Shown: positions 1-12,274 of the stretch, in pieces
Layout: each line of letters starts with the position of its first letter
Position numbering within the stretch: position 1 is the stretch's first letter
Assembly: GCA_029531795.1 (NCBI GenBank)
Contig: JAPEIS010000002.1
Coordinates: 1,550,001 to 1,614,000, forward strand
Direction of reading: 5' to 3'
DNA length: 64,000 nucleotides
From: Sclerotinia nivalis
Lineage: Eukaryota > Ascomycota > Leotiomycetes > Helotiales > Sclerotiniaceae
Position numbers and translations under genes: made by a program
The notes under the pieces: generated by a model
Database searches by the model: none
What the model was told of the DNA's origin: nothing
Seen by the model: the letters and a program-made list of their open reading frames with translations, nothing else

Positions 1-3000
1 CATTCGTACTATATGGCATTTTCCACTCGGTATATTCGGAGAGGAATAAATAAACTTCTATCTGTTACAGGTTTAATTGAACATTTTGAGGAATTATACA
101 AAGTAATAATATGTATAGATATATGAATTTCTTTGGGAAAATGAGATACTATCAGCTGAGGCTTCTCATGATATATCGTTGATGATCGAACGAAGCGGGT
201 AAAAACATAGAAATTATCATCTGAAAATGTTTATCTCGTAGCAACGATTCTCCAAACCAACATCAGCAATCAAATTACATTGAAAGCACTTGACTTTGTT
301 CAGATATTCAACTTCATGATATGAAGGGATCAAGCTTGCTATCAGCATCACCGTCGGTCACCCTTCAACCCCACCAAAAAAAAACTGCAAACAATCATCC
401 ACTCATCAAAAATCAAAAACTAGCACCTTGACCACTACCTCATTTCAGAGAATTAATAATTGAATCCATTAGCCCGAATAAACAATCCACTTTCGGATTC
501 CAATTCCTATTTCCATTTTCCTACTTCTTTGAATCTTTGGATGAATGACCAGCAGTCCCCATCCACCTTTCTATTTTCTTATCAATTGGATTTTTGAAAA
601 GTTTCAATTACCCCTCTATGCGATTAGAATTACCCCTCCATCTATCTATCTATCTATCTATCTTTCTATCGCTATCGATAAGTAGAACTAAAAGGATCTT
701 GTCTCGCTTGCAAGACCAAGCTAACCTGCATCGAATTAGAAAAAAACTTTCCGAGATCTCCCACTTTTGTTCTTATCTGGTTAATGTATGATGAGCCCAA
801 GATATAGATAGATATACCAAGATATGCTTATTTTGGAAAGTACGTGGGTATTTGGTGCACATGATCTTTTTCAGGGTTGGGTTTAGACGCTTGCTATCAA
901 GGTATGGATGGTATCATTACGCATTTACGATTAACAATCCCGGATTTCGCATTGGAAGATGTGAATTTAACGTTTATCTAATGCCGATATGAGAAATTGA
1001 GTTTACGGAGTTTTGTATTAGACTTAGACGGAAATGTAGGGTAGAGGGTATGCGATGTTGATGTATGCATGCCATGTAGACAGGATCTACTGGTCGTGCA
1101 TGGATTGATGTCGTGTTTATGCTTCTGTGCAGGTTGCAGCGGAGGGGGTAGATACCTTGTTATTACAGGATTAAGTGCATGCAACTTACAGTATCGATAT
1201 GCATATCCATCTTTTTGTGGTGGTTTGGGTTGGGTTTTGTGTTTCATTTAGAGGTGATGTTTCAGTGCTTCGGAGTGCTTCGGTTGGTTTCGGGAAGGGG
1301 AAGGGAGAGGGGGAGGGGAGGGGATGGGATGGGGATGAGGGGTTGGGGTAGATGGGTTTTGAAGAAAGGAAAGGGTGTGATGGGTGAGGTGATCACGGTG
1401 ATGGGGTGATGACTTTCTATCATATGATCTGGGTGATGAATGGGATGGTGGGGTGGTGAGACAAGATGGGATTGAATTTTTGCATGTGATGAAGAACGAT
1501 AGTCTCCGCGTTTACTTGAAAGGCTGGGAGCAAGAGGTTCTTGATTCATGACGGATAGAAGGTAGTAGATAATTGGTGGTGCAGATGACCTTTTTATTGG
1601 CGAAGAGGGGGTGATTTAACCTTGGATTGTAGATATGAAGGGACGGATGATCAATTCATGAGAACTTACTCTAGATTAGTACCCAGTCTCAAGTACATAG
1701 CAACCTCTTCAAGAATGGCTCTAGAACTCTCAATCAAGTTTAACGAGAAGAGCACGCAAAATGAACGAGGTGTGTCGATAAAGATTCATGATACGTCTAA
1801 CTGCACGGACGAGACGATAGTACAACATTCTCCACAAAGAGCGAAGGACGCGCATTTATCGCCAATGGAAAAGCGATGCTACACACTGGTACGCACTGCT
1901 ACTCAGCTACGGTATGTAAGTACTGTGTTGTACACCACAAGTTCGTGAGAAAGAGTGGAGTACGTCATGGATGATTTGTAGATGCCAATTGCGAATCTCC
2001 AGTTGTTTATGTGCATCATTGGGCTGGGGAGATCATGGCTATGGCTTTAGGTAGATGTAAGTAGATGGCTAGTAGCTATAATTGGGAATGGGCTTCAAAC
2101 ACGTGTACGAACGATGGGTAAGAGATGAACTAGTTGGCTTGGTACTGTAAAGTGCTGTAAGGTCGAAACACGTTGAAGAATGGAAGCTGAGGGGAAAGAT
2201 AGGATAGGATGGGATTAGGAGAGGGAAAGGCATTTGTCAAAAGTCAATTGAATCGGGCTGAGGAGGAAGTGGAGTATGGTCGTAATGAGACCGGAGATTA
2301 TGCTTGTTGAGTTGTGAAAGGAAAGGAAAGGAGAGCAAGCAAAGCAAAGCAAAACATATCTATCATAGTTCTAGAACTGGATAAAGTCAATTGAGGCGAA
2401 GTCACCCTGAGTGGAGAGGGGGTTGAGTGTGAGTGAGCAATGAGGAGGCCATAAGGAGAGGTAGACGAGACATATACAAAATTGCATGAATGGAATCAGG
2501 AAGTTCTGACACTTGATTTCAAATGATGTTGGACGGGATGGATGGATGTCTTGGACCAATTGAGTGAGAAAATAGCCCGATGATGGTGTCAATTGATACG
2601 TATACGAATAATTATAACGAATTGAATTTATTTGAATGTAAATGTAGTTGTAGTTGTAGTTGTATCGATTATTTGGATTTATTATTCAAATAATTGTTTC
2701 CAATTGCTTTCAATTCATCCAGTAGGTAGGTAGGTATTCATAAATATCCGAATTCTTCATGGCAATTCTTCATGATGAAGCCTCATCTATAATATGATAG
2801 CTGGATATGAAGTTGTGTTTCCCCATACTAATCAAATTTACAAGCATCTACATTAAGCATCCAAGCACAAGCACAAGCACACAAGCAAGACAGCATCCAA
2901 AGTTCCAAACTGCAATCATGCCGTCTTTTTCCCCCCTTCATTTGTATACTACTGTGTACTACTGTATGCAATTGCATAAATTTAACCGCGGCCGCCGCTT

Positions 3001-4200
3001 CAACCCGCTGCAACACTTTGATAAGCAAAAAGATACCGGCCCAAGATGAATTTACTCCGTTATTTCCAGAATTCAATGCAGTCAAATATCAGCCCGACCT
3101 TGAAACTAAACTTAATGTGGTATAATGTAATAATTTACTACGACCATTATCCAACTAATTAATTATTCAAACCCAACCATGAACTTCTTCCAAATTCCCT
3201 CAAGGTGAGTCACATCTTCTGTTACACCTCTCTTTCATCCGACAATCCATCAATATTGACCAACCACAACTTCCAATTGTTTTGCAACCCAACTCAATTC
3301 CCACAATCTGAAGAGTCTGGCAAGACTGAAAGAAGAGAAAGGAGGAAAGAGGAAAGAGGAAAGAGGAAAGAGAAAAGAGGGCACATTGAGTCCCCGAGCA
3401 TACAAGACCATTGAGTCTGAGTATCCATTACAATTGAGACAATTTGGTGTGATTAGAGTAAATGAGAGCAAACTTTTATTACAATTACTCCCTTTTTTTC
3501 TCACCGATCAAATCAAGCCTCGAAAAGTATGAGTCCTCCGTACACTATACCATCTCCGTACCTATCTATCTCAAAGTTATTTGCCTTCCAATGTATGGAG
3601 TACGGAGGATGCTGACGAATTATTTGGAACAAATCTATCTATCTACCCATATATCATTGGTCAATTGGAAGGTAAATGGAAGGTAATTGGAAGGTGATGG
3701 TATCATTCTGCTAACTTCTAACCCTTACCTGAACAAGACATTTACAAATCTTATATCACATATTAGGTACTATTTCATTCTTCTCCGATACTATCACTAC
3801 TTTTTACCAAGCATACGTATACGCATACACATACACATACATATACGCATATCATACTTCAAACAACAACAAAAGAATTTAGGTAAAGAAAAGAAAGAAA
3901 GGGATAAGGCAAAAACAAACAAACAAAGATCGATACAGTTGGAACCAATCAGGATTGTTTAAATCAGTCTAAAAACATTCAAGTCTAATCCACTGCCTGA
4001 CAAGAAGTATTCACACCTCCTTTCTTGTTTTATTTTATTTGATTTTATTTGATTTTATTTTAATCATCTTCTTGTCTGTCCCGCTATCCTCCGTACATAA
4101 CTCCTTTCCTTACCCAAATTCTTGTTTCTATTGATTATTTTATCAAAAAGAATAAACTTGATAATTCTCAACCAAAAGAACTAGGACAACACCCTATTCC
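1..4200. other. intergenic spacer, no gene recognised
   Basis: No conserved protein or RNA gene is visible. The stretch holds a TCTA microsatellite (641-662), G-rich low-complexity DNA (about 1290-1400) and purine-rich GAGGAAA runs (about 3335-3375). One unrecognised 96-codon ATG frame (1658-1948, +) has no supporting domain or intron. Most of this is probably the distal promoter of the SWIRM gene downstream and the flank of a gene to the left of the window. Confidence 0.5.
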
Positions 4201-4822
4201 AATTGCGCTTATTAGTGCATGACCAGTTGAATTGATCATCTCGTGGCAGCCTACGAACCGTCCGCTGCGTATCTTGAATGACTGGTTAAAGTCATCCGCC
4301 TCAATCCATATTCATACACACACACTTTATACATTCTTCTCACACCTCTCCATTCACAAAAAGTAGCTACTTATTGTTCAACTTATCTCTCGCACATGCA
4401 ATCCCTTTCTTTTTCTTGTTGCTTTTGTTATTTCTATTTCATCAAGCATATCTCGATTCATTGCCATCTATATGATTCACAATTGATTGCATTCCTCTCT
4501 ACATTCACCATTACAATAACGCAATACCCCGCCATAGCTCAATTGAAGTTGGAACTTCAATAGATTACGCTTTCTTCATTGAACTGGAAACGAAACAGGC
4601 GCAAAGAACTTCCAACCTAAACCTCAGCTGACCAGAACGAACTCCCTACGCAACACTTGCTTAATCCTCACACAGCCTTCTTGAGATATCTACGACATAT
4701 CTGTCCCAATCTCCGAACCTCTTTTTTTGCTGAGCAAATCGTATTTGCGGATTTAAGAAACAGGAAATCCGACGTTAAGGCTTGCCACAGATTGGCGCGG
4801 GGCAGCGAACAACAAACGAAAT
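4201..4822 (+). promoter_or_regulatory. long CT-rich leader/promoter of the SWIRM gene
   Basis: The 600 bases before the SWIRM gene ATG are pyrimidine-rich (CTCTCC, TTCTTCTC, CATTC runs), as in fungal core promoters and 5' untranslated leaders. The bases just before the start (CGAAAT before ATG) are compatible with a fungal start context. No intron can be set with confidence, so the transcription start is not located. Confidence 0.35.
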
Positions 4823-6037
4823 ATGGATGACAAAACATTCACCTCGATCCTGCAGCCTTCTACTACCTTCGATCTTAGACAGTCATCGTTTGCTACAAAA
4901 CCATTCAACAATTCATCAACCTCCACTTCTACATCATCAACTCAATTCATCAAACCAATTCTTGCAACTTCTTCCCGACCCATGAATATGGAACGTAAGA
5001 ATCAACTTGATATCGCCAATACGCTTATGTCACCGCCAGAGCCACTTCCTCTTGATAACTTTATACATTCGAGCCAGGGATTCACAATGGATCCAAAGAT
5101 GCGAAAACTTCACTCAATCGTCGGTGCGACGTTTCCCATATCGCCACCTGTGTCTCCAGAGACCAAAGCTAGGTCACCAGAAGAGCCCGCTGGTTCACAA
5201 GCAATCACCGATCCAATTCTATATCCACTTTCCGACAATCAAGGCACATCTGCCACTCAATCATCCCTCTTCGAAGATAATGACGACCCCCTCGTTACAC
5301 ACCGATTAGTTGATGAGCATGTTGCAGCAAGGAAAGCTAGCATGTTTCGAGAAGCCTCCCCTCCACGCCGCGATGAGTATGAGCTCGCTCTCGAATTTAA
5401 ATCACAAGTGGTCAAGATCATGTCAAAGGATCCAGCACTTTGGCTACGAAGGGAGATGGTTTATCTTAGGGAAGATCGAGAATTACAATCTGGTGCAAGA
5501 CGGTGGACAAACATTGCTCCTGCAGTAGGAAGAGGCAATAGGGTTTTAGGCAACACTGCTACGAGAGTTACGAAGACAGTACGCCCTCCTCGACCTACTC
5601 AGACACCTCGCGGAGTTCGCACAGTATCCTCAGCAACACCTGGCCCTGATATCAAAAGAGTTGCTCGGGAAGATAAGGATTTTGAGAACCTTCCAGACTA
5701 TTGTCCACCAATCACTAGTCTTCCTAACAAACCCAATTCATTGAAAGTTGATTGGAAGGGAGCTCCAATTGATCTCCGAAATGACCCAAATGTTCATCTT
5801 CTTCATCCAGATGAGATCTCACTTGCAGCCAATCTCCGTCTCGATTGTGCAACTTATCTTACATCCAAACGTCGAATCTTCATGAAAAGAATTGAAGCAT
5901 TGAGAGTTGGGAAGGAGTTCAGAAAGACCGATGCCCAACAGGCATGTAAGATTGATGTCAACAAGGCTAGTAAACTCTGGCAAGCATTTGACAAAGTTGG
6001 CTGGCTTAATCCATCTTGGGTCAAGAAGTATGCTTAG
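4823..6037 (+). CDS. SWIRM domain protein (Fun19/Laf-like)
   Basis: A 404-residue intronless protein. The C-terminal segment, about residues 327-404, fits the SWIRM fold: it opens LHPDEISLAANLRL and ends DKVGWLNPSWV, with the helical stretch TYLTSKRRIFMKRIEAL between. SWIRM domains bind DNA or nucleosomes and occur in chromatin remodelling and deacetylase complexes. Fungal proteins of this size with a C-terminal SWIRM are related to yeast Fun19 and fission-yeast Laf1/Laf2 (Clr6 deacetylase-associated). The N-terminal two thirds is low-complexity, rich in Ser, Thr and Pro (SPPVSPETKARSPEEP), and likely disordered. A role as a nuclear chromatin-associated protein is inferred from the family. 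The start is the first ATG in frame; an overlapping frame at 4782 begins with TTG and was discarded. Confidence 0.85.
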   Translation: MDDKTFTSILQPSTTFDLRQSSFATKPFNNSSTSTSTSSTQFIKPILATSSRPMNMERKNQLDIANTLMSPPEPLPLDNFIHSSQGFTMDPKMRKLHSIVGATFPISPPVSPETKARSPEEPAGSQAITDPILYPLSDNQGTSATQSSLFEDNDDPLVTHRLVDEHVAARKASMFREASPPRRDEYELALEFKSQVVKIMSKDPALWLRREMVYLREDRELQSGARRWTNIAPAVGRGNRVLGNTATRVTKTVRPPRPTQTPRGVRTVSSATPGPDIKRVAREDKDFENLPDYCPPITSLPNKPNSLKVDWKGAPIDLRNDPNVHLLHPDEISLAANLRLDCATYLTSKRRIFMKRIEALRVGKEFRKTDAQQACKIDVNKASKLWQAFDKVGWLNPSWVKKYA

Positions 6038-8110
6038 AGTGATGGCTCTTGTCGGTTAGCCACATTTTGCCACTTACTACTACCACTTACCACCACCACC
6101 ACCTACCACTACGAATTTACTGGTATTTTATACCAATGCACGATACACGATTACGACTTTGCCTACCTTTTCCATCCACGAATTTTTTGATTATTTACAA
6201 CTGCATTGCGACGGTTATTCGCTTATACTGAGACTCGACTTTTTTTTGATATCACAGTTTGCAAGCATATGGTACTTGGCTCATTTATTTCCTTTCTATT
6301 TTCGGCCTGGTGCATATCTTACATACATATTAACATCATATTATCTTTGCATCGGGCTGCTTTGATACCCAAGAGAGCCCGCCCAGCTCCTCTCTCACGA
6401 TAACATTTTACTTTGTTTATTCACTTTTTGTTCATTATGGCAGCGGGGAATATTATATTCCAGCGTGTCTTTTTGGGGAGGGGGGGTTTTCTTTGACTTT
6501 AAAGTCTGGATGGATCTTCAACATTGTGGATGGATGGATCTTTTCTTCCCTAGATAGGATGGGTTTATGGAATCTATGGTTTCCTCCAGGATGGTTGGTT
6601 GGCGTTTTTGATTCATATGAGTCTTACCATACTCATGGGTTATGGATGGCTTGGTTGTGGGGGTATGGCATGGTATGGTATGGTATGGTTGGGGATTTGT
6701 CTGAGGATTGGTTGCATTGGGTATGGACGGGGTGGTTGGTAATTTCTATGCGGACAGATTGGATTGGAATGGAGTGGAGTGGATTGGATGGGGTTGGAAG
6801 ATTGGAGAACATAACAAACAATGAATGCACAGTGTCGCATGGCATGGCATGGTATGGCATCTCAAAGACATCAGATTGATGGAATGGATCCATTGGAAAG
6901 ATTTATGTATTGTATGGTCTGGCTGTTGATGGATGCCTTGACAATTATCTTGTATCAGATCAGATTGGATCGGATAGGATCATTGAATTAGTTGGCCATG
7001 GATACAGATACTAGAGTGTCATAGTGCATGAAAGTGCGTATTGGATTGGAAATAGCTAGGTAGCTAGTTGATATGGTGTGGTGTGTTGTGGAATCGAATC
7101 GATATATTTAGAATATCCATACTTATTTATACTTACTATTTACTCTCTTTGTTTGGTTGTTTTGAGTGATTTAGTATCTAGCGAATGAATAAATGAATGG
7201 ATAGATGGATGGATAGAATTAATTGGAAACTTTCATTGATATATACTTACTTAGGTACCTATTTAGTATGATGTGATGCAATGGCCATAGTATTACTCAA
7301 GTATATTACATTACATTAAAGTTAGGTGATATAAAGAGCAAGTGATCACGGAAAGATACTTCCCTGTAGTCAAATCAAATCACTTTCATCTCTCAACATA
7401 GCTTCATCTGCCCAATCTGCGGTGCTGGTGCGCGAAGCTGAGCCTCTCTCTACCATTAGCAGCACGCCCGACCCGACTGCCAGGCCTAGGGCTGGCGATT
7501 CATCCTCACAATACGACTTCCATCAGCATTTGGATGCATCTGCAGACCTCTCAGGTCAGCAGCCATGCCATGATAATGATAGCTCGTTCCGTGGCCGTCG
7601 AGTGGCCATCGGTCGGGTTTTCCTGCTTTCAAAATAGACTTTTGTTGACTACTTCTCGAACGTTTGATAAGTGTAGTGGGTTGGATCGAATAGTGTGTGT
7701 TGCATTGCGTAAGTAAATCCTCTTCTTACCAGCGATTTTCAAACATGCTAGGGTGGCTTTCTTCAATTGCAAGCTTGCCCTTTTTTTTTTTCGCACGACA
7801 GCTGGTTCGAGTTCCAGCGTGTGATATAAGTCTTTTGTATTATGAGCGGCATGTTGTACGTATACCCCAACAAGGCGTGTCTCGGATGCCACTGACCTGG
7901 GGACATTAGAAGAAAATGGGATATCAGAGGACTACCTACTGGATGAAACAGACGCCAAGGTTTGGAAGTTTATTAAGTTGGGCGAGTCGAGTCCAGCTGT
8001 AATTCTCCTCGCTTTCTTCTTTTAGCAGATGGAAGGAACCCTTTGAGGCTGCTTTGAAGCGCTTTTGACGCTATTCTTTGGTAGCGCTGGTTCTTCTGAT
8101 TGCCTTGATG
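6038..8110. other. intergenic, microsatellite-rich
   Basis: 3' flank of the SWIRM gene followed by low-complexity DNA: a GGTAT/TGGTATGGTATGG tract (about 6660-6700), GGATGGAT runs (about 6505-6540 and 7200-7215) and WGGATTGGA-like repeats (about 6755-6800). A minus-strand frame at 7629-7892 has protein-like composition but begins with TTG and matches nothing I recognise. A T-arm-like GCTGG...CCAGC hairpin at about 7797-7815 has no tRNA around it. Confidence 0.45.
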
Positions 8111-8116
8111 ATCAAG

Positions 8117-8728
8117 TGATGGGAGTAGTATACGGCATAATTCCTATACCCCTACTAAAGTGAGGCGTATACCATTTTTTGGATACGCATTGGAGTGCGT
8201 AGTATTGAATTCTATATCACTGATAATATTGAATGCCACATAAAATATCGCATATCATTAGCAATATAGGGAAATACTGGAATGCGACAAATTCCTTTGC
8301 GAAATAGATAATGTTGAAGGAATATCCATTGGGATTCGATAGATTTCAATGGAATCTGGCTAATATCACTTCAATATTGCCTATTTCGGAAAGGAATCTG
8401 TTGCATTCCAGTATTTCCGTATATGGATAGTGGTATACATCAAGATATATACGTACTACAGTACATAATACTATAATTTAAATGTACTGATGTGATATTA
8501 AATGCTTCAATATAAGCCACTATAATACTTGTCGGGATATTAATCATGTAATCCACTAGTATTGACGCTAATGCCTCAACAGCACGGGATCGATTTTATA
8601 TAGTTCGGTATTTCTATACTTCTAGTTCTTTAAGCAAACCAATATGAATACTATACAAGAGTACTATTGAGGCTTCATTTCCCCATACGCGTTTCCAGTG
8701 ACAATACTAATTCACACTACTCCCATCA
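8117..8728. mobile_element. MITE-like foldback element with terminal inverted repeats
   Basis: TGATGGGAGTAGT at 8117-8129 is repeated in inverted orientation at 8716-8728. The match extends outward with a 4-base gap (GATCAAG at 8110-8116 against CTTGATC at 8733-8739). The 612-bp interior is AT-rich, has no coding frame, and contains a second strong inverted repeat (8264-8424). Size, lack of coding and terminal inverted repeats fit a non-autonomous DNA transposon. No clean target-site duplication was found, so the exact ends are uncertain. Confidence 0.55.
8264..8424. repeat. long imperfect hairpin inside the 8.1-8.7 kb element
   Basis: The left arm (8264-8338) and right arm (8351-8424) are about 75 nt each and pair along most of their length. 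The outer part is strongest: GGAAATACTGGAATGC at 8270-8285 matches the reverse complement of the end of the right arm. The loop is only about 12 nt. It may be the core of the surrounding element or a second small foldback element nested within it. Confidence 0.6.
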
Positions 8729-8853
8729 CTGTCTTGATCTGCTGCTGGAAGAAAGTTTCGGAGGAATATGAGTTGTTAGTACCCTAGAGGGCTTAATCGA
8801 TTAGGTAATAATTACGCTTGGAGTATGAGCAATAAAAAAGGTAACATACAAAC

Positions 8854-9087
8854 CTTGACTGTAATAGAAGGCCCAGGTCTAATCACAGGCTTCGACTTAG
8901 TCTTCCGGATAAGGTCCCGATCATCGCGGTTAATCAAGTCTTCATCGCCTGTATGTTCTGATTCTAGCTCCATCTCATCTTCAGCAGTTGGCGGATTATT
9001 ATTATCGCCCTCATCACTGCTTTCTTGCAGATTCTTAGGTTCATGCCGCAGATTGAATGAATATTGAGAAGACGTTTGAGTTAGGCA
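8854..9087 (-). pseudogene. isolated coding-like exon fragment, acidic
   Basis: On the minus strand an open frame of about 77 codons has protein-like composition: an acidic, Ser/Asn-rich stretch followed by a basic one (RKTKSKPVIRPGP). It ends at a GTTTGT donor-like site at 8853. A TGA closes the frame upstream and there is no ATG start. It lies between a foldback element and a transposase relic, so it may be a displaced piece of a transposon protein. I do not recognise the family. Confidence 0.3.
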
Positions 9088-9531
9088 GTAAAATCATCAA
9101 GAATTTTCAAGATGCAGTGAATACAATGAAAAGAATAACGCGAAAAGCTGGCGGCAAAGCCCCTTATTGAACAAATAGACTTGAACTTGAAATAGAAATA
9201 GTATTCTACATTTCAAGGGCAAAAGTGATTTAAAAGAGTGTCGAAAGTTGAAGGTGTAAGTAAAAGGGGTTGTATCCACATGAAAATTAAAGAGAAAATA
9301 TTTGAAAACAAAACGTATGGGGTTCTCAAGCTTAACAGCAATGTATTAGTTTGAACAACTCGACAGCGGTAGTTTTTCGAGTGGGCTGATCTATATTTAG
9401 GTCACATTCATCTGAATATGCCAACAAAGATTTAAACGCGGTAAGCAAAAAGCTGGATTCATCCAGGTTTTCCCCTTCCATCTTACTGGCCTCCAACAGT
9501 TTCTTTTGAATCAACAACTTAAAACGAAATA

Positions 9532-11049
9532 ATGAGCTCGAAATACCGTTGCAAAGCCTGCTTCAGGATATGCAACGGTCTTAGTTCGTTGACCCAGCAC
9601 CAAAACCATTGCACTAAATATATTCAAGGAAAGCTTGTTCAAGAGGCACGCCTCAGGGTGCGATTCGAGCAGCGAGAAAATGAGCGCTTGCCACAGTTAG
9701 ATTTACAACAGTTTGGAAATGATGAAGGCTGGGAGGAAGACTCGAAGGGTGGTTACGATGAGAGCATATGTAAGCGCTTTCGATTACTTCACCTTTTTCA
9801 GCTATGATTTAACAACTCGATAGGAATTAAAGCATATTTCAATCCAAATCAAATTAAACCCGACTTCCCTTCTGATGCCCCTACTCCCTCGAGCCCTGCT
9901 GTTACACCTACAGTCGATATACGCTCTAGTATGCAGCTTAATTTCGAATCAGATCTACAAATAAGGAAGGGCTTGATGGAAAGCGTGTTGTTGAAAGAAG
10001 CACTAAAAGCGGATGAAGTCCTAGAGGACTCGGAATTCCGGCGCCCTAACCCAGATGGCCGACTAGAATCACTTGCAAACATACCCCGACGTTGCACAGT
10101 GCCGAAAAAGGACAGTTTTATCGGGAGTGACTATTGTAAAAGGATTTTACCAGGTTGAGGGAAGCCCCGCTGGAATGGCCACTCTGCTGTCCAGCTTAAG
10201 CAGTGATATAATTGAAGAATTCAAGAAGTCAAGCATTCCAGCGCCTTCAGGTGACACTTTATGGGCCCCATTCCCGTCGGAGACAGCTTTTAAGCTGTGC
10301 TCATGATTGCTTCGTGCGCAACGCTCTAAAAGCGCAATCGAGGATTTGATAGGGGATCCAGATCTGCAGGCTCTGGTTGGAATAGAAACCCACGATCAAT
10401 TCGCGAATTGTATGTTTACATCGAAACAAAATGCTGTTTAAGACAACGACCACAGTTGAGTACGCAAAGCACGCTCTTGGTTCGAAGGGTCTAGTCTCTA
10501 CTGTTGCTGTTTATGTCCGGCAATACAGGTTTCAGAGGAACAAGGCCGACAGCGCTGTTAACGCCTCTGAGTTTTCTTCGAGGTCCAACTCTAACCTCGA
10601 TCGATTGGAAAAGGACCCTTCAAGGGTAAAAAATTATCCTATTCAGTTTGTAGGGAGCTTGATGTGTTGGAAAAGAAGTGACAAAAACCATGCGAATCTC
10701 GACGAGCAAGTTAAAGAAACCCTCCCGCTGCAACCCAGTTTGGCAGCGGACATATCCTCGGCATGATTCGTGCTGGCTGCAAGAATTTGTCTTCAACCCT
10801 TCTGTCGATCAACCTGATCCTCTAAAAGGCCGCTGTTTCGGTACTAGAGTCTATGAGCTAGCGGAAAAGAAGACTCGGGGTAATATATCAGCTTACAAAG
10901 GGGCTATGGTTGATTTGTTGAAGCCTATCAATCATGGCAAGCCTTATTCTAAATACAGGATGATCGAGTTTGCAGAATGGCCAGTGTTTACAGCCTTATA
11001 TAATCAAGTGCTTAATGAACAACGGATCGGCCCTTTTTCAAGTATTTAG
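9532..11049 (+). pseudogene. decayed Plavaka-like transposase remnant
   Basis: The first exon encodes a C2H2 finger at residues 7-27 (CKACFRIC, then TQHQNHC) followed by a basic/acidic linker, the usual N-terminus of Plavaka-type fungal transposases. A likely intron starts at the GTAAGC at 9770. Downstream, fragments in shifted frames carry a second familiar segment: LWAPFPSE at about 10258-10281, then, after a TGA where Trp would be expected, LLRAQRSKSAIEDLIG (about 10308-10355). Frames then change at least twice more (10431-10766, 10678-11049), so no intact protein can be read. The family call rests on the finger plus the PF-S-x-LC-x-W-like block, from memory. It could instead be another transposon-derived zinc-finger gene. 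Confidence 0.5.
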
Positions 11050-12274
11050 TGTAGCGCTCATCTTGTTTTTGCTGCACTGGGTATCAGAAACACAGAGTCA
11101 GAGGGGGTGTCTAGGAAATTTTTTGTCAATAATTTTATAGATTGGGATCAATATCAACACTTTATATGCCTGACTGGTAAGGATGGATTGAGGCGTGCAG
11201 CAATCATTGAAAAACAGCACAATTAGGATCAAGTCCGTCAGTGCGCAAGGATTTGAAGAGCGTGAGGCGTGAAGTAGCATCATTGCATCAGGGGAGAAAA
11301 AGGAAGCACGGGGCATCTAATTGATTGTAAAATGATAAATAAATAAATGAAAATGATTGACACGATGACTGTAAACATCGTTACAAAGGTTTGATGCTTA
11401 TTAGACGGTAAGATCTGTGCTGGGCTCTGGCAGAGGACTTTAAGCGCAAGCAGCCAATGTAGGCTTGGCATTTTAATCCTTGCTGTTTGTGGTTACTTGG
11501 GGGATAAGCTCTATCATAACCTCAGCTATCGCAGTTACCATTTCGAAAGCGACTATCATTGTAGGATACTGCTATAATGCTGAAGCTACAAGCACCACAA
11601 ATAATAAATTTCATATGCCAATACTCGTATTAATGTCGTAACCCGTTGCTAGAAGTTGACGATAAACATAGTGGAAGGATGAACGGCAGCAATTGAAGAA
11701 CATGCACAAATGTCAAATCAAGAAACTGAATACATGAGACCTTTAGTGAGGTATCAAATATCAAGGATTGTATGGCGCAAGATGAGAGTTCCATCACAGC
11801 ATCAAGTACAACCAGCGAATGAATTCAGAAGAGAATTGCAAGGTGAAAGAATATATAGTAGTGTTGGTTTCCCGTACTGTTAACGACTAAACTCAAGTAT
11901 TTCGTATTATACTTTCTCTATTATGGAATAAGGTTTTGAATATATAATTGGATGGATCACAAAAGTAGGTTCATGAATTGAAAGTTTCTAATCCACTTTG
12001 TTGATTCTTCTACCCGGATATAGGAAATCATAAATAACCTTAATCCAAAAGGGTTTAGTGTGTGATACCGAGGTACTTGAGTTAGTTTAGACGGTACCCC
12101 TCGTACAGTACATCGATGACCCTAACCCCATGATCGTGACTAACGAACTGTGTTACGTTATCAACGGTAAAACAACGCATCGACAAAGAGGGGTATGTCC
12201 AGAGCGTACCCTAACCGGAGCCAAATAAATGTTACAATCTATAAGCAAACTGCGGGTTTGTGTAATAATGTTGT
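11050..12274. other. intergenic, no gene seen
   Basis: AT-rich spacer between the transposase relic and the minisatellite. Two short minus-strand frames near 11098-11471 show no domain or start support and are probably more transposon debris. Confidence 0.4.

Noticed and set aside
1262..1549. Pro/His/Ser-rich 95-codon minus-strand frame
   Set aside because: Complement of a G-rich low-complexity tract; no conserved content.
1658..1948. 96-codon ATG frame on the plus strand
   Set aside because: Composition is plausible, but there is no domain, promoter or intron signal; left as part of the spacer.
7797..7815. T-arm-like hairpin GCTGG-TTCGAGTT-CCAGC
   Set aside because: The loop is one base too long and no acceptor, D or anticodon arms can be placed around it.
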